From Dendrolimus kikuchii (Eukaryota; Arthropoda; Insecta; Lepidoptera; Lasiocampidae), in assembly GCA_019925095.2 (NCBI GenBank), contig CM034395.1, positions 13,609,213 through 13,673,212 on the forward strand: a stretch of 64,000 bases of DNA, in the 5' to 3' direction. The notes beneath the pieces were generated by a model that was given only the letters and a program-made list of their open reading frames with translations, searched no databases and had not been told where the DNA came from. A program made the position numbers and the translations under genes. Numbering within the stretch: position 1 is the first letter of the stretch; each line of letters opens with the position of its first letter. Positions 1 to 11,683 of this stretch are shown here, one piece after another.

Positions 1-470
1 TACCTTCTAGGTAACCGTGCTCCATCTTAGACAGTGTCTCCGCTCGAAATTGCGCGAAATAATGGTCAAACGCGCAAAAATGGTCTATACAGCAATAAAA
101 AGTGTGTGTGCAGTTCACACGCAGTAGAAGTGAAACAAAGTGTTGCAAGGGGTGGGAGGGATTTTAACGTCATATTTCATGTATTATATCCTTATAATAT
201 ATTTAAGCTTTAAAACACGAAATTTGCAGTATTAACGAAAATATTCCAACTCTATCTGTATGAGCAGTGTTTAAATGATTGAATATAATGTATTCTATCT
301 CATTCTCTCGCAGGTTAGTCCTAAAGATTTATGTGTTTATCTCTTTTTAGTGTCGCTTTTCCGTTTTATCGAGTTTCAAATCACAACGATTCTAAAAAAG
401 TTTCACTTTATTAATATATTTAGCGACCAGAAGTGGAAAATAATAAAAAAAGTATAATCGTAAACAATTA
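1..470. repeat. Interspersed repeat fragment, family C
   Basis: Blocks near 112-140 (CACACGCAGTAGAAGTGAAA) and 378-400 (ATCACAACGATTCTAAA) recur in the same order at 32256-32280 and 32612-32635. The second copy is longer because a Helitron-like piece lies between the blocks. No coding capacity is recognised. The short frame at 275-457 has no recognisable domain. Element type is unknown; this is called a repeat only because two copies are present in the window. Confidence 0.5.
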
Positions 471-1543
471 TTTAATTTTGGAACAAAACTAATAGTTTAA
501 TTACAAACAAACAAACAACCGTTATTAAAGTAACGAAACAATTACAGTTAGTTTTAATCTAATCTGTCTTCGACATGTTTGATGCATGTGCCGTTCCTGC
601 GTCTAAATAATTGTATGAATTATCGATATGAGATTTAAAATAGTAGAATGATGTCTTTCACTAAAACACAATTTAAATTTATATATTTATATAAAACAAA
701 CTTTAATGAGATGTACTACTATAATAAGCCTAAAAGCAATTGAAGTTTCTGGTGGACTCATTATGTTTGAGTACCTCCTACCCATTAGTCAATTATGCTA
801 CAATGAGTACTAAAGAACTTATTTAATAAATTATAAAGGTACTGAAGTTAACATCAAGCGTTCGAATCTAAGTAAATGTACTAAAATTTTATTAAAGAAT
901 CCTAGAAAATAAGTTTGCTTGTCAATAAAATTAAGCTACTTTTATCTCGTAGCGAATACATGAATCGTAAAGCATTATGTCTCTTCAAAAAAGACTAATA
1001 AATGGTGTCTAAATCCACTATATTCTTCTCTTCTTTGTTATAATTATGGTTTTGCAAGGTTTGATTGTTGATTGTGGTCAGCGTCAGTCAAATGGTAGAT
1101 CTTTGTACGACCACAACAATGGAGTAATGCGTAATCGAAAAACTAAACTTAACTAAACAATTTTTATTTAAAAACAATTAGTATGTGGTTATTGTTAACC
1201 ATTTGTTAATTAAAAATGGGTTTTTGGTCAAACTCACACCTCAAATTAAAAATTATATTATATCTTCATTTATAGGGGCATAAATAATACGTATAATACA
1301 GTTAAATTTTGTTTCTGATACATAACCGTGCCTTTTTGAGGTTATAATAGGACATAAATAATATTTTAAAAGATATTCCATGTTTTCTGTCATTATTAGA
1401 AGCTAGCGTTAGGCTGTTTTTTGTTTGTTCATCTAATGGCAATAACAACAATATATTAACTCGTTAGCCCTTTAGAACGTAAATAATAATTAATGGAAGG
1501 ATTATGGTATAAGGAAATTTATTTATATTGAATATATGTAATA
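471..1543. other. Unassigned AT-rich DNA
   Basis: I see no coding frame, structured RNA or repeat that I can support here. The composition is low-complexity and AT-rich, with many stops in all frames. Confidence 0.5.
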
Positions 1544-1930
1544 CTAGGATATGCCCATGACTTCGTTCACGGTTGAATTGAATTTCCCTCAGGATTCCCA
1601 GGCCACAAAGTATCGCAGCATTTAAAAAATAATGTAAGCTATCGTTTTAGTGAAAACTATCTCTGATTGAGCTAATTTTATGTATCCGAACGACTACGAA
1701 CCGCTCCCGGCAAAAATTCCCGGGATAAAAAAATCACAAACTTTATTACAAAAAAATTGGTATCGATCACTAAAAACCGCATCGAAATCGGCCCTGTAGT
1801 TTTAATGTGAATCCCGAACAAACAGACAAGAAATCTAAAGAAAATGCATAGTGTTCTCCATCCTTTATATATTTATTCCAGTTGTTTTTTTTTAAATAGC
1901 TTCAATGTACAGAGACGGTATATACATTTG
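1544..1930 (-). mobile_element. Helitron-like non-autonomous repeat, family A (minus copy)
   Basis: Read on the minus strand it ends in GGGCATATCCTAG followed by T, the same 3' terminus as the copies at 13590-14005 and 23623-24163. The interior shares the family motifs AAATCGGCCC..TAGTTTT and GAACAAACAGACAAGAAAT. The 5' end near 1905-1930 has degenerated (GTCTCTGTACATTGAAGC). Assignment to Helitrons rests on the CTRR|T 3' end and on the better-preserved A|TC 5' end of sister copies. It encodes no protein. Confidence 0.55.
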
Positions 1931-2235
1931 GATTAGTAATTCCAGGTGAAAGAGTTGCAACTAGATTAAATTAAAAAAAATGCAGAAATGCAAAGTATTT
2001 GCCCTTTGCTCTTAGAGACTCCATTAGCGAACTTACGGTTGATTTTACGAAACACAGCTTTTGAGCGAATATTTTAACGAGATACTGTTTTCTGGCTGAA
2101 TAATTCTGACTGTCTATGGCTCTGATTTTCAAATTTTAACGAATGCTTGTTAATGTATGGGCAAGTGAAAATTTCGCAGAATGTAACGATATATGTGTAA
2201 TTAAGTCATTTTAATAAAAGCCATATATTTAGTAA

Positions 2236-2490
2236 CTAGCTTCTGCCCGCGACTTCGTCCGTGTGGAATAGTTAAAAAAAAGTAAGTTAACAAATCCCCC
2301 GAGTTTGAAACATTCTTCATTGGTGCTCCGCTCCTATTAGTGTTAGCGTGATGATATATACTCTACAGCCTTCCTTGATAAATAGGCTATTTAACACTGA
2401 AAGAATTTTTCTAATCAGACCAGTAGTTCCTGAGATTAACGCGTTCAAACAAACAAACAAACTCTTCAGCTTTATATATGAGTATAATTA
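2236..2490 (-). repeat. Dispersed repeat ending in CTAG (family D, minus)
   Basis: It begins on the plus strand with CTAGCTTCTGCCCGCGACTT, so the minus strand ends in GAAGTCGCGGGCAGAAGCTAG|T, a CTRR|T terminus. The body (GAAAGAATTTTTCTAATC, AACAAACAAACAAACTCTTC) matches a second fragment at 12430-12565. This is a common-looking lepidopteran dispersed repeat; Helitron affinity is inferred from the terminus only. Confidence 0.45.
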
Positions 2491-3396
2491 TAAGAATTTA
2501 AGTTGGTCACCAAAAAAATTAAATAAAAGTTATGTCTATAAAAAATATTAATATGAATAATGGGCGCTCTTATCACTTGCAGCGATCTTATCCAGACTAG
2601 ATTATTACGATAATTTTTACAAATAAAATCAAGAAATGGGGAGTGTGAAACAAAAACGAAAAAAAAATACAATCCAATTAATAATACAAAACAATTATAA
2701 TATATAATTATGAAGTTATTTGTCAATACCACATTACAAATGCGTGTACTTGCGATTTAAATATAATTTGGCATAGTGCATGCCATATAAAACGGATTTT
2801 GTTAAATAAAGAAATTTATTTTAAACCTTCAAAATCATTTCAATAATCTCTAACTTATTTGGTGCTGTACGTACAATATAAAACAGAAATAAATTATTTT
2901 TAATCGAGAAATGATGTTTTCAACTTTTTAAAATAACTTAATTTGTAAAGTTCAGGATGTCAATTATATAAATATCTTACTACAATCACACATTAATAGT
3001 ACAGTTAGATTTACGATCGCATTTAAAAGATAATGCTATTAATTACATATGTATAATTGATTGAATATGCTCCTGGTAGGGCACAATACTGGAACTGTAT
3101 GTGACTTAATGAAACTATTAAATTATTGAGACACAACGGTTCATATCATTAAATTAATCATACATCTAAACATATGGGGCCCCATAGCTAAATGGTAAAA
3201 ATAGAATCCTTATAATTTCCCCATGTTCGTCCGCCTGTTTGTAGAAGTTATAGTTATTTTTCTCGTCGACTACTTCTTTTATATGAGTGTTTAAATGGAA
3301 AATTATGTGACTATACAACGGTGTAGTGACAAAAAGTAGAGTTTGATATTTTACCTTAGAGATGAGAAAAAAATTTAAAAGTACTTTCCACGAAAA
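2491..3396. other. Unassigned AT-rich DNA
   Basis: No supported gene. A short stretch near 2563-2600 (TCACTTGCAGCGATCTTATCC) resembles the minus strand of the GAGATCGCTTTTTAGC-type repeat present at 29072, 29780 and 30945. Otherwise I see nothing. Confidence 0.45.
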
Positions 3397-3715
3397 TTTT
3401 TTTTTTTTTTTTATTGCAGGAGTTCAGCAGACAGACAGACGGCCCACTTGATGGATAGCGGTTACCATCGCCTATTGACATTTACAACACCAAAGGTGCT
3501 ACAAATGCGCTGCTGCTCTCTTAAGGGAGACTGGAACCTGGTCACTAATGCCGGAACACAACTCAAGGTTGTTCTGGCGACATACTTTAGACCAGGGGTG
3601 GTAGCCATCCAGTCGGGCAAATGCCCTACCACCTGGCTGTGGGTTGTTTAGTCGCCTCTTACGACAGGCCGCCCGGCCGCAGGAAATTGTATTCTTTCTC
3701 CGTTCCTGCACGGAT
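3397..3715 (-). repeat. SINE-like retroposon, family A (full-length minus copy)
   Basis: It starts with a T-run (poly-A tail on the minus strand) and ends at the CCGTGCAGGAACGG head. Eight copies of this roughly 300-bp unit lie in the window in both orientations. It encodes nothing real: the apparent frames at 3448-3651 and 3499-3711 are overlapping readings of the repeat. Its 3' segment (GGTAACCGCTTTCCATC, GGGCCGTCTGCCTGTCTG) is shared with the 3' end of a CR1/Jockey-type LINE at 9058-9235 and 5850-5950, suggesting it moved with that LINE's machinery. Confidence 0.75.
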
Positions 3716-3746
3716 AAAGTGGAAAATGGGTTTGAACGAAATAATA

Positions 3747-5016
3747 GGTTGGGGAAAAAGTCTTTTCGCGTATAGTAAGTATGACTTGTAATAAGATCTC
3801 TTTGGCTATACTATTTGTATCTGGCTGGTTTTGGTATCATTAAATGTTTTAATTTTAAAGAAGACAATTCCACATTCAAATTAGGAAAATGTGTGATTTT
3901 CATTTGTTTTTATTATTGTTAAAATGATTGAATCTAATGAAGAAATTCGATACATTTTAAAATTTTACTACAAAAAAGGTAAAAATGCAACACAAGTTGC
4001 GAAAAAAAATTGTGATGTTTATGGCCTTAATGCAGTATCTGTAAGAGTAGAGCAAATTTGGTTTAAGCGTTTTCAAATCGGAAATTTTGATATCAAAGAT
4101 GCACGTCGCTCTGGTCGCCCTGTTACGGACAAAATTGATGCCATTTTTGAAAAAGTGGAGTAAGATCGGCATATTAGTAGTTACGATGTAGCCGGAGAAC
4201 TGAGAATTGACCACAAAATGGTTTTGGCGCATTATAAAAAAGCTGGGTACACAAAAAAGCTCGATATTTGATGAGTTCACTGAAAGAAACCTAATGAACC
4301 GTGTACTCATTTGTGATTCTTTATTACGACGTTATGAAACCGAACCATTTTTGAAGAAGCTGACAATTGGTGATGAAAAGTGGATCACGTACGACAAGAA
4401 CGTGCGTGAAAAAGATCGTGGTCAAAGGCCAGTCAGGCTTTACAGACTGTGGCGAAACCCGGGTTAACTCGCAACAAGGTGATGCTGTGTGTATGGTGGG
4501 ATTGGAAGGGCATTATTCATTATGAGCTGTTACCGCCAGGCAGAACCATCGATTCTGAACTGTACTGCGAACAACTGATGAGATTAAAGCAAAAAGTTGA
4601 GAGAAAGCGGCCGGAATTAATCAACAGAAGGGGTGTGGTTTTTCACCATGATAACCCTAGACCTCACACATCTTTAGCTACTCAGCAAAAATTACGAGAG
4701 TTTGGCTGGGAGGTGTTAATGCCTCCACCGTATAGTCCTGACCTTGCACCTTCAGATTTTCGTGTGTTTCGGTCTCTGCAGAATTCCTTAGGCAGTGTCA
4801 GGTTAACATCACGAGAGGACTGCCAAAACCACTTGTCGCAGTTTTTTGATCAGAAGCCCCAACATTTTTATAGCAATGGGATCACGTCTCTATCTACAAG
4901 ATGGCAAAAAGTTATCCAACAAAATGGCAGCTACATACTTTAGTCAAATGTAAATAAACTTTATAAAAAAACCCTTTGATTTTTTATATAAAAGCGAAGA
5001 AACTTTTTCCCCAACC
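3747..5016 (+). mobile_element. Tc1/mariner-superfamily mariner element, full length but dead
   Basis: The element is 1270 bp, flanked by TA dinucleotides (3745-3746 and 5017-5018), the target duplication expected of mariners. Terminal inverted repeats begin GGTTGGGGAAAAAGT at the left and read GGTTGGGGAAAAAGTTTCTT on the reverse strand at the right. It contains one decayed transposase gene (3924-4943). Ends and target duplication are intact, so it could in principle have been mobilised in trans. It lies 31 bp downstream of a SINE-like repeat. Confidence 0.9.
3924..4943 (+). pseudogene. Decayed mariner transposase (DD34D)
   Basis: This is the transposase gene of the surrounding mariner, normally about 345 residues, which cuts and pastes the element through a DDE/D nuclease. 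Visible pieces are the N-terminal helix-turn-helix region (3924-4163), a middle part with the first catalytic Asp in IGDEKWITYD (near 4369-4395), and a C-terminal part with HHDNPRPHTSLA and PPYSPDLAPSDF. The second and third catalytic Asp are separated by 34 residues, the DD34D signature of true mariners. It is broken by an in-frame TAA at 4161-4163 where the frame plainly continues, a small deletion with frameshift near 4261-4275, and another frameshift near 4430-4450. Catalytic residues themselves survive. Similarity to the cecropia-type subfamily is an impression from motif wording. Confidence 0.9.
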
Positions 5017-5111
5017 TAATACGTTGAGTAATTTTTGAGATATATGGTACTTTGTCAAAGTAGGTACTATTGCGAAGTGTTTTTTGTTGTATAATTACCC
5101 CCAATAATTTG

Positions 5112-5950
5112 TGCAGGAAAGTCGGTTTAGATTTGTGTCAGAAGTAGAGAACTCCTTAAAGAGAGTCTCTGATTAGGGGAGACAAAACCACGCAAAAACA
5201 CAGGTCTGCGTACTCTCTACAAAGAAAACTTCATTCGTACATGCGCTTAAGTTTCAAGGAACTCCCCTTGCCACCTCTAAGAGTATAGAGATCCTTGGTG
5301 TCGACAATGCGAACTACGTGCAGTTAAGGGGCCATCTTGAAGGCAAGGCAAATCTTGTCTCCGAGAAGCTGGGAGTGTTAAACCGATCCAAGTACAGGTG
5401 AGGCCGCATATGGAGTTTTGCTCACACTTGTGGGCTGAATTACCAACCTACTAGCCTAATCCCCTGGACTGTATTCAATGTCGAGCCGTTCACGTTGTCG
5501 ATGATCCCATACTCACAGTTGGTCTAGATACGTTTGGCCTTCGGAGAGACTTAGACTCTCTCGGCGTATTCTACAGACTGTATGACGGGGAGTGTTCCGA
5601 GTAATTATTCAGAATGGTGCCTTCGTCTTCGTTGTATTACCACACCGTTTGCCATCAGCTGGGCGTTCATCCGCATTTCCTTAAGCCACTTCGCTCATGT
5701 ATACAACGTTTCTCAAGAACGTTTCTCTTGCGTACCGTGGGGATTAGGAATGAGCTCCCGGCTGAGATTTTCTCACAGTGTTATGATATGCAGTCTTTTA
5801 AAAAGGGTGTCAAAAGTTTTCCCGAGGCCAGCAGCGCGTTCGTGACATCTCTGGTGTTGCAAATGTCTATAGGCGACTGTAACCAAATTCCATCAGGTGA
5901 GCCGTCAGCCAGTCTGCTGTACTCCAGCAATGAAAAAAACGTCAAAAATG
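5112..5950 (+). pseudogene. 5'-truncated non-LTR retrotransposon (CR1/Jockey group), RT C-terminus
   Basis: The frame reads through the C-terminal part of a LINE reverse transcriptase after the catalytic palm: KTQVCVLSTKK near 5200, SIEILGVD near 5286, VRPHMEFCSHLWAELP near 5398-5450, CIQCRAVHVVDDPIL near 5470, FYRLYDGECSE near 5570, and RTVGIRNELP..QCYDMQSFKKGV near 5740-5810. The nuclease and RT active site are absent, as expected for incomplete reverse transcription. An in-frame TAA at 5602-5604 and another stop near 5445 show decay. The 3' end (near 5850-5935) carries the GGTGTTGCAAATGTCTATAG and CATCAGGTGAGCCGTC tail shared with the SINE-like repeats. Confidence 0.85.
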
Positions 5951-6082
5951 AATAATTTGTTCTGAAATAGTCAAATGTAATATTTTTTTTGAATTATTGC
6001 AAAAATTTATTTATGTAGCGATAGTATAATTTGTGTAATGTTGCACACTTTCTTTTGATGCCTATTTGCTTGAAGATTGATC

Positions 6083-6186
<104 letters not shown>

Positions 6187-6797
6187 ATGAATCCGTGACA
6201 AATGTTCATCACACGTATTCGGTATTCGCAATATTTAATTCCTCATAAAGTAAATATAATAAGAAAGCTCTTTCAACCTGTACTGTGTCCAGAGTTTAAG
6301 AACCTAGTTTTAATACAAGATGAAAAGTAAACTGTTTTCATTGACTCATCTCTTGTATTTAACACTCATTCAACTTAGGAGATAGTTACGACAACGATAA
6401 TTACTCATCTGTGTGGTGTTGGTTAGTACCCAGTCCAATCACGTTGAGGTTATACTCATGCTAAACTGAGCACAAATTTCATTAGCTCTCGATTGTTGAC
6501 TACGTCACTGACGGTTTTAGAGTTGACAACAAACAGAATAATCCACAATTTATTCACTATTCACTTATCATAATTACGAAATATAGCAAGTAAATAATAA
6601 ATATCTATCTACTATTGCTAAGAAAAGACATGTTATTTGCGTGTAACGGTGTATGTAGAATATAATTCGATACTTTATTGATGATGTGTATTATGTAATT
6701 TCTTTTTGATATTTTTTGGAGCAGTATGAGATTCTTTTTAGAGTACTCTGAGAACAAGACCCTAAAGTCCTTATCATGTACTAATAATGAAAAAAAA
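6187..6797. other. Unassigned AT-rich DNA
   Basis: No supported feature seen between the TA microsatellite and the hairpin at 6798. Confidence 0.4.
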
Positions 6798-6870
6798 TAA
6801 CATAATTATCATTGCTCGCGTAAATTGTAAATTGGATTTCAAATTTACGCGAGCAATGATAATTATGTTT
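6798..6870. repeat. Perfect 29-bp inverted repeat with 15-bp loop
   Basis: Arms at 6798-6826 and 6842-6870 are exact reverse complements (core ATCATTGCTCGCGTAAATT) around a 15-bp loop at 6827-6841. No flanking target duplication or coding sequence is evident. It could be a snap-back repair product, the core of a tiny foldback element, or a transcribed hairpin. Confidence 0.95.
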
Positions 6871-8269
6871 AACTTTTTATTTAAACTAACTTTTGATGAA
6901 CATGTTTGAAATTCATACATAAATTAAAAAGTAAATCTATTTTCTACTCTAAGTATCCTGATTCGCGACGTGTTATTGTTCTTTGGATAAGATGCGGAAA
7001 GAGGTTCGATATGTATCTCGTGGAAACCATAACTATACCGGTGTATAAAATACTGGTATGAAAATATATAACATTCTTCTTTTTTGGTACATATGTATAC
7101 TTACCAAGGGAGAGGGACTTTTAGGCTAAAGAATGTAACGAGCTGAGATATAACTTAAACAAAGCGTTACATTTTTTTATTATAAAAAAATGTAAAACAT
7201 TAGCCCTAAATTTTATCCGGAGGATGAGAAATCTCAAAAATAAGGTCACAAATAAAATAAGTTGTCGAATACTATGTATACCTATCGAATTATATGAATG
7301 TCTTTATTTTAATTAATAATATGAAAACACTTACACCACACGATTATTTCATTCAAACTAAAAATATAACAATTATAAAAAAATGTAAAAATTATAAAAA
7401 CAAATTTTGCAATCATTTTCACTTTTTTAAAATCTGGGCCCAATAATGTATGAAAGCGTATTCGTCTCCTTTTTAATAACTAGTTAATTCAGCTGCACTC
7501 GCGTAACCTTTAGATTTTTATCCTATATAGTACGATGTCCATATTACTCTTATTCCGAAATAAAAATGCTATTCTCATCCCGATTATTTGAATTAGTGAA
7601 ATATTTTTGCATATATTCGACTTATTCTTAAGACCGTAAAAAGGAACATACAAACAAAGACACTTATATAAATATAAACGACTCATAATATAGTCGTGGT
7701 TATTGGCCAACGCATATTCTGAAAAATGTAGATGTAGCATAATTACTATTATCTTTATTACATGAACTTATTTCCACTTCAAAACTCGGCCGTAGTATGT
7801 CATTTGCATTTTTCATGACCAACTCAATTTAGTACGTAGTGCCTACACAACGTTTGAGACCCATTTCAGTTTGCATGTTTCCTAAGGGACTTCCTTAGTC
7901 AGTAGCTAGAGTGGGTACGAGTCTTATTTTGAAATATTCAATAATATCACGTACGGCTTTTCTACTCGCGTTGTTTGATTTACTCCAGAATATTGTTTGA
8001 AGTTTTATTCAGAACTATTGTTATGATTTAATAGCTATTTTGAATATAAAATAGTAATTTTTACTGGCTATACCAATAAAAAAATGACAGACAAACACGT
8101 CTTGACTAATTTCTTCTAATTCAAATTTCTAGGTTAATACGTACACAAAACCTAAAATCCGAGATACTAAGAATGTGTTATATTTATTAAATATTTGTAT
8201 TAATTTCAGAAAGTCCACATGACGCAAGTAGTTTCTAAAATGCAGTATATTTTCAGCCCCATGACACGA
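6871..8269. other. Unassigned AT-rich DNA
   Basis: No feature that I can support. The minus-strand frame at 7510-7740 has no recognised domain and AT-driven composition. Confidence 0.4.
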
Positions 8270-8405
8270 GCGAGGTAGACATATTAAAAGCATATTGACG
8301 TAAAAACATGGGGAGGCAGTGTAACCAAAAGCCCATCTAGCAAAATTGCCATCCGCTCGCTCATTACCGACTGAGCCAACCGCGGGATCCGATATCGCTG
8401 TGCGC
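8270..8405 (-). repeat. Possible tRNA-headed SINE fragment
   Basis: On the minus strand the sequence CGGTTGGCTCAGTCGGTAAT (8373-8392) resembles a tRNA 5' half with an A-box-like TGGCTCAGTCGG. No clear B-box follows at the expected distance and there is no foldable complete tRNA, so it is probably a decayed SINE head rather than a tRNA gene. Confidence 0.3.
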
Positions 8406-8797
8406 GTGACTAAAGGAAATTGAAATCTCTATCGGTTAATCGAAATATTGAATGTTCTATCTAAAAATAGAATTTTAATTATGTGTGATAAAATATATAA
8501 TTTTCCAAACATGTTTTTGTGATATAAAATCTTTATGCCAGAAAATGAGAATAAAACCTACCAAGTTCCACATATTCCATCTGATCCGAGACGAGGTATT
8601 TTGTGTAACAATAAAATATTATAACATTATAGACTACATTATTACTTCTTCTATATTTCTGCTGGATATTTTGTTTTTATTGAGGTTTAAAGAGTCTAAA
8701 CAGTAATTTATTCTTGTACTATACTTTTCATTCATAAGTAAAATAAGGAAAAATATTTAATATTTAAATATGATTTAAAAAATATATCACACAGTTT

Positions 8798-9062
8798 ATC
8801 CGTGCAGGAACGGAGAAAGAATACAATTTCCTGCGGCCTGGCGGCCTGTCGTAAGAGGCGACTAAACAACCCACAGCCAGGTGGTAGGGCATTTGCCCGA
8901 CTGGATGGCTACCACCCCTGGTCTAGAGCATGCCGCCATAACAAATTTGAGTTGTGTTCGATATTAGTGACCAGGTTCCAGACTCACTTAAGAGAGCAGC
9001 AGCGCATTTGTAGCACCTTTGGTGTTGCAAATGTCCATAGGCGATGGTAACCGCTTTCCATC
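8798..9062 (+). repeat. SINE-like retroposon, family A (plus copy)
   Basis: It begins ATCCGTGCAGGAACGGAGAA and follows the same order of blocks as the copy at 3397-3715, through GTCGTAAGAGGCGACTAA and GGTGTTGCAAATGTCCATAG to CCGCTTTCCATC. It abuts a LINE 3' end (9058-9235) rather than ending in its own A-tail, so either the SINE is truncated in a junction or this copy is a chimera. Confidence 0.75.
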
Positions 9063-9235
9063 CGCTACGATATGGGTTTTTTTAAAACGGGCGTCGTAAA
9101 ATTTCTTCGAGGCCGGCAGCGCGTTGATGACACCTCTGGTGTTGTAAACGTCCATAGGCGACGGTAACCGCTTTCCATCAGGTGGGCCGTCTGCCTGTCT
9201 GCCGAACTCCTGCAATAAAAATAAATAAAAAAAAA
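9058..9235 (+). pseudogene. 3' end of CR1/Jockey-group LINE
   Basis: The frame RYDMGFFKTGVVKFLRGRQ from about 9063 matches in order the QCYDMQSFKKGVKSF tail of the LINE at 5112-5950, so this is the last few codons plus 3' UTR of the same family. It ends in GCCGAACTCCTGCAATAAAA followed by A-rich DNA. Only about 175 bp remain. Confidence 0.75.
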
Positions 9236-11519
9236 CACAGGTCTTGTAAAACGAAAAAACATTTTTTAAAACATACTTATTTTTTAAAAGGTGGCGAGAA
9301 TGCACTTTTATTTTATTTTTTATCAGTCTATCAACTTTGGAAGACGATTGTGCCAAATTTGGAAAAAAATCTGAGTGATAAAGTCAAAAATACTATGAGA
9401 AAAAAATAATTTAAGTTACACAAGCGGAGTCCAGTAATTTTTTCGATTTACATATATATTTTCGGAGTTTTGTAGACAAGGAGCTATGACGCCCACATGC
9501 ACATTTGTCGGTATTTTTAATACTTCTGAAACTAGATTTATACATAACGTTTTGTTAAATTTATAAGACACCACTGATTTCATATCTCTTATTTTATGAA
9601 TGCCGAAAACAGGAATGCTTGTATTTTCTTATTTTTTGTTGAAAATTAAACACAAATCTTGAAGAAAACACCGACTTTTCATTGATCACGATCAATATCG
9701 ATGTGTCAAGGGTAAAACGCAACTAGTGAAGGTGAACTCATGATTAGAAGATAAGGGATAAGAGCGAGCGTGTTCTGATGCCACCCTGAAACCCTCTTAT
9801 TATGAGCCTGCACGGTCTGACACTTGAACACGTTTGCTTGCCACAATCTTGAGAGATCCTTTATTTTGTCATTCGTTTTTTTTTCGTTAAACATACGTCA
9901 TGCAATGTTATAAATTAGTAATATTATAATCGCTCACGATATGAAGCGTTTGTTGACATGTCGATAGTAGAAATTTCAAATACCGTAAGAGACTCGTCTT
10001 TTTGTTTGGTAATTTATTTTCAAACACCGTGTTAGGGCAAAAATTAAAGAAAACGGAAGGAGCTCTTATGTAATCGCCATCACCGGCTGTCTATCTATAT
10101 GACGTAGTTTTCTAAGCGTTACAAAATTTTGTAGTGAAATCGTGAAAAATATATGTAAATTAAACATTTACGGACTAATGTTTAAAAACGCAAAGTAAAT
10201 ATTGTGAAGACTAACTTACATGTACTTTTACTTTGCACGCCCTAAGAGCAAAAATATGTGATCTTATGGAATACACTGCTATCTTTTTTATGTACCATGT
10301 TTTATGCAATAAATGATGATTGATTTGAAACGAAAATACCAATTACTGTAATACAAAGTTAATAACAAATTTTAACTACTCTTTAACTGTCGTTCTTTAA
10401 GCTTTGGTGAGAAATATATAATGTTTGATTACTTAAGGAATTAAACAATTTATGAATAAGGTTATTCAAAATTTATTTCACAAACCGATGAATGCGAATT
10501 CAATTAATATTCAGCTTAGGGTTGCTTTTAAAGAGAACGTTAGTAATTATTCTGTCAGTTGCAAAAACAAATACTATAGATTCGTATTTTGTTCAGATAA
10601 ACATTAAATAGATAGAACAAATTCCACACGGCATTATCTGATTCAATAAATGAAGTTTAATTAACTAATGACCTTGCTATTTTTATGTAATTCATAAACA
10701 AAGATAAGCTAAATAGGTAATAGGAATAAATTGTACTATGAATGCGTAGTTACATAATTAAAATTAGTTTTACATTTTTAAAGCGGCCCATGGCAGTAAG
10801 GCTAGCCGTCCGCCGGGTAATCTATGATTGTAAATGTTGTTGTAGCCTGCATTGCGTCCGACAACGCAAAGCAAGCTCCTGGAGTCCTGCAAGCACCGCC
10901 CATTGCAAGCATGCCTTGCAGGATAGTGAATAGGCCGCTTCATACAAATATATTAAAAAATATATAACCAATAACAGGCTTTTTTTACCTAACATAATGT
11001 GTATATTATTACAACTTACATTATTTTACATCATTAGTTACAATTACCACTTAACTACTGACGATGAAAGAAAACATCGTATACATGTACAATGTACACC
11101 GAAGCGTGAGGGGTATTTCGTCAGTTCCCTTGGCATGGGAGAATTTGAGTCCCAAGTCTAGTTTCATTATTTATCAAAAAATGTTATTAAATTAAACAAT
11201 AAAAATCGACAGATGTTAAAAATCCATTTAAAACATTCAGAGAAACCTTAAGAAAAGCCAATTACGTATGAGATTTGGCGCAGAAAAGTGAGACTAGACC
11301 CCAAATAACAAAATTAGAAGTAGAAAAATAAAAAGAAGAAATCAGCCTGAAAATTATTGTATCTGCTAATTTTGACAACGAAATAACTCTTTCTCTCTTA
11401 AAAAAAAAAGTATTAGTGATATTTAAGAAAATATATATATATTTAAGTCTTATAATGAGCCTAAGTTATGTCTTTTACATACAAATGCTAACCTTCTTAT
11501 TGATAATAGTTTTACAAGT
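9236..11519. other. Unassigned AT-rich DNA
   Basis: No supported gene. A GC-richer patch at 10784-10930 starts AAGCGGCC and ends GGCCGCTT, which could be short inverted termini of a small repeat or a conserved exon-like fragment. A run of 63 codons is open across it but has no recognisable domain. Confidence 0.35.
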
Positions 11520-11562
11520 TTTATACATACATATATACATAACTTCAAGCCAGTTCCCTAGT
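11520..11562 (-). repeat. Very short LINE 3'-end fragment
   Basis: TACATACATATATACATAAC followed by TTCAAGCCAGTTCCCT is the reverse complement of the 3' end of the LINE at 34181-34537 (GGGAACTGGCGTGAAGTTAT then ATGT repeats). Only the last about 20 bp of transcript plus tail remain. Confidence 0.55.
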
Positions 11563-11683
11563 TTTATAAGGTCGTTAAAATAAACGTTATTAATAAAATA
11601 ACATTTATTTTATTAGTAACATTTATTTACGACATGTAGATAGAAATAAGATACATACGCTATAGTAAAAATGTAAGTAATAT

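Noticed and set aside
3448..3711. Small proteins at 3448-3651 and 3499-3711 (also 8802-9050, 25445-25687, 48137-48376, 55947-56390)
   Set aside because: All are readings of the family A SINE-like repeat, often on both strands at once.
10784..10930. Conserved exon
   Set aside because: GC-richer and open for 63 codons, but bounded by short inverted AAGCGGCC / GGCCGCTT and with no recognised domain; it may equally be a repeat.
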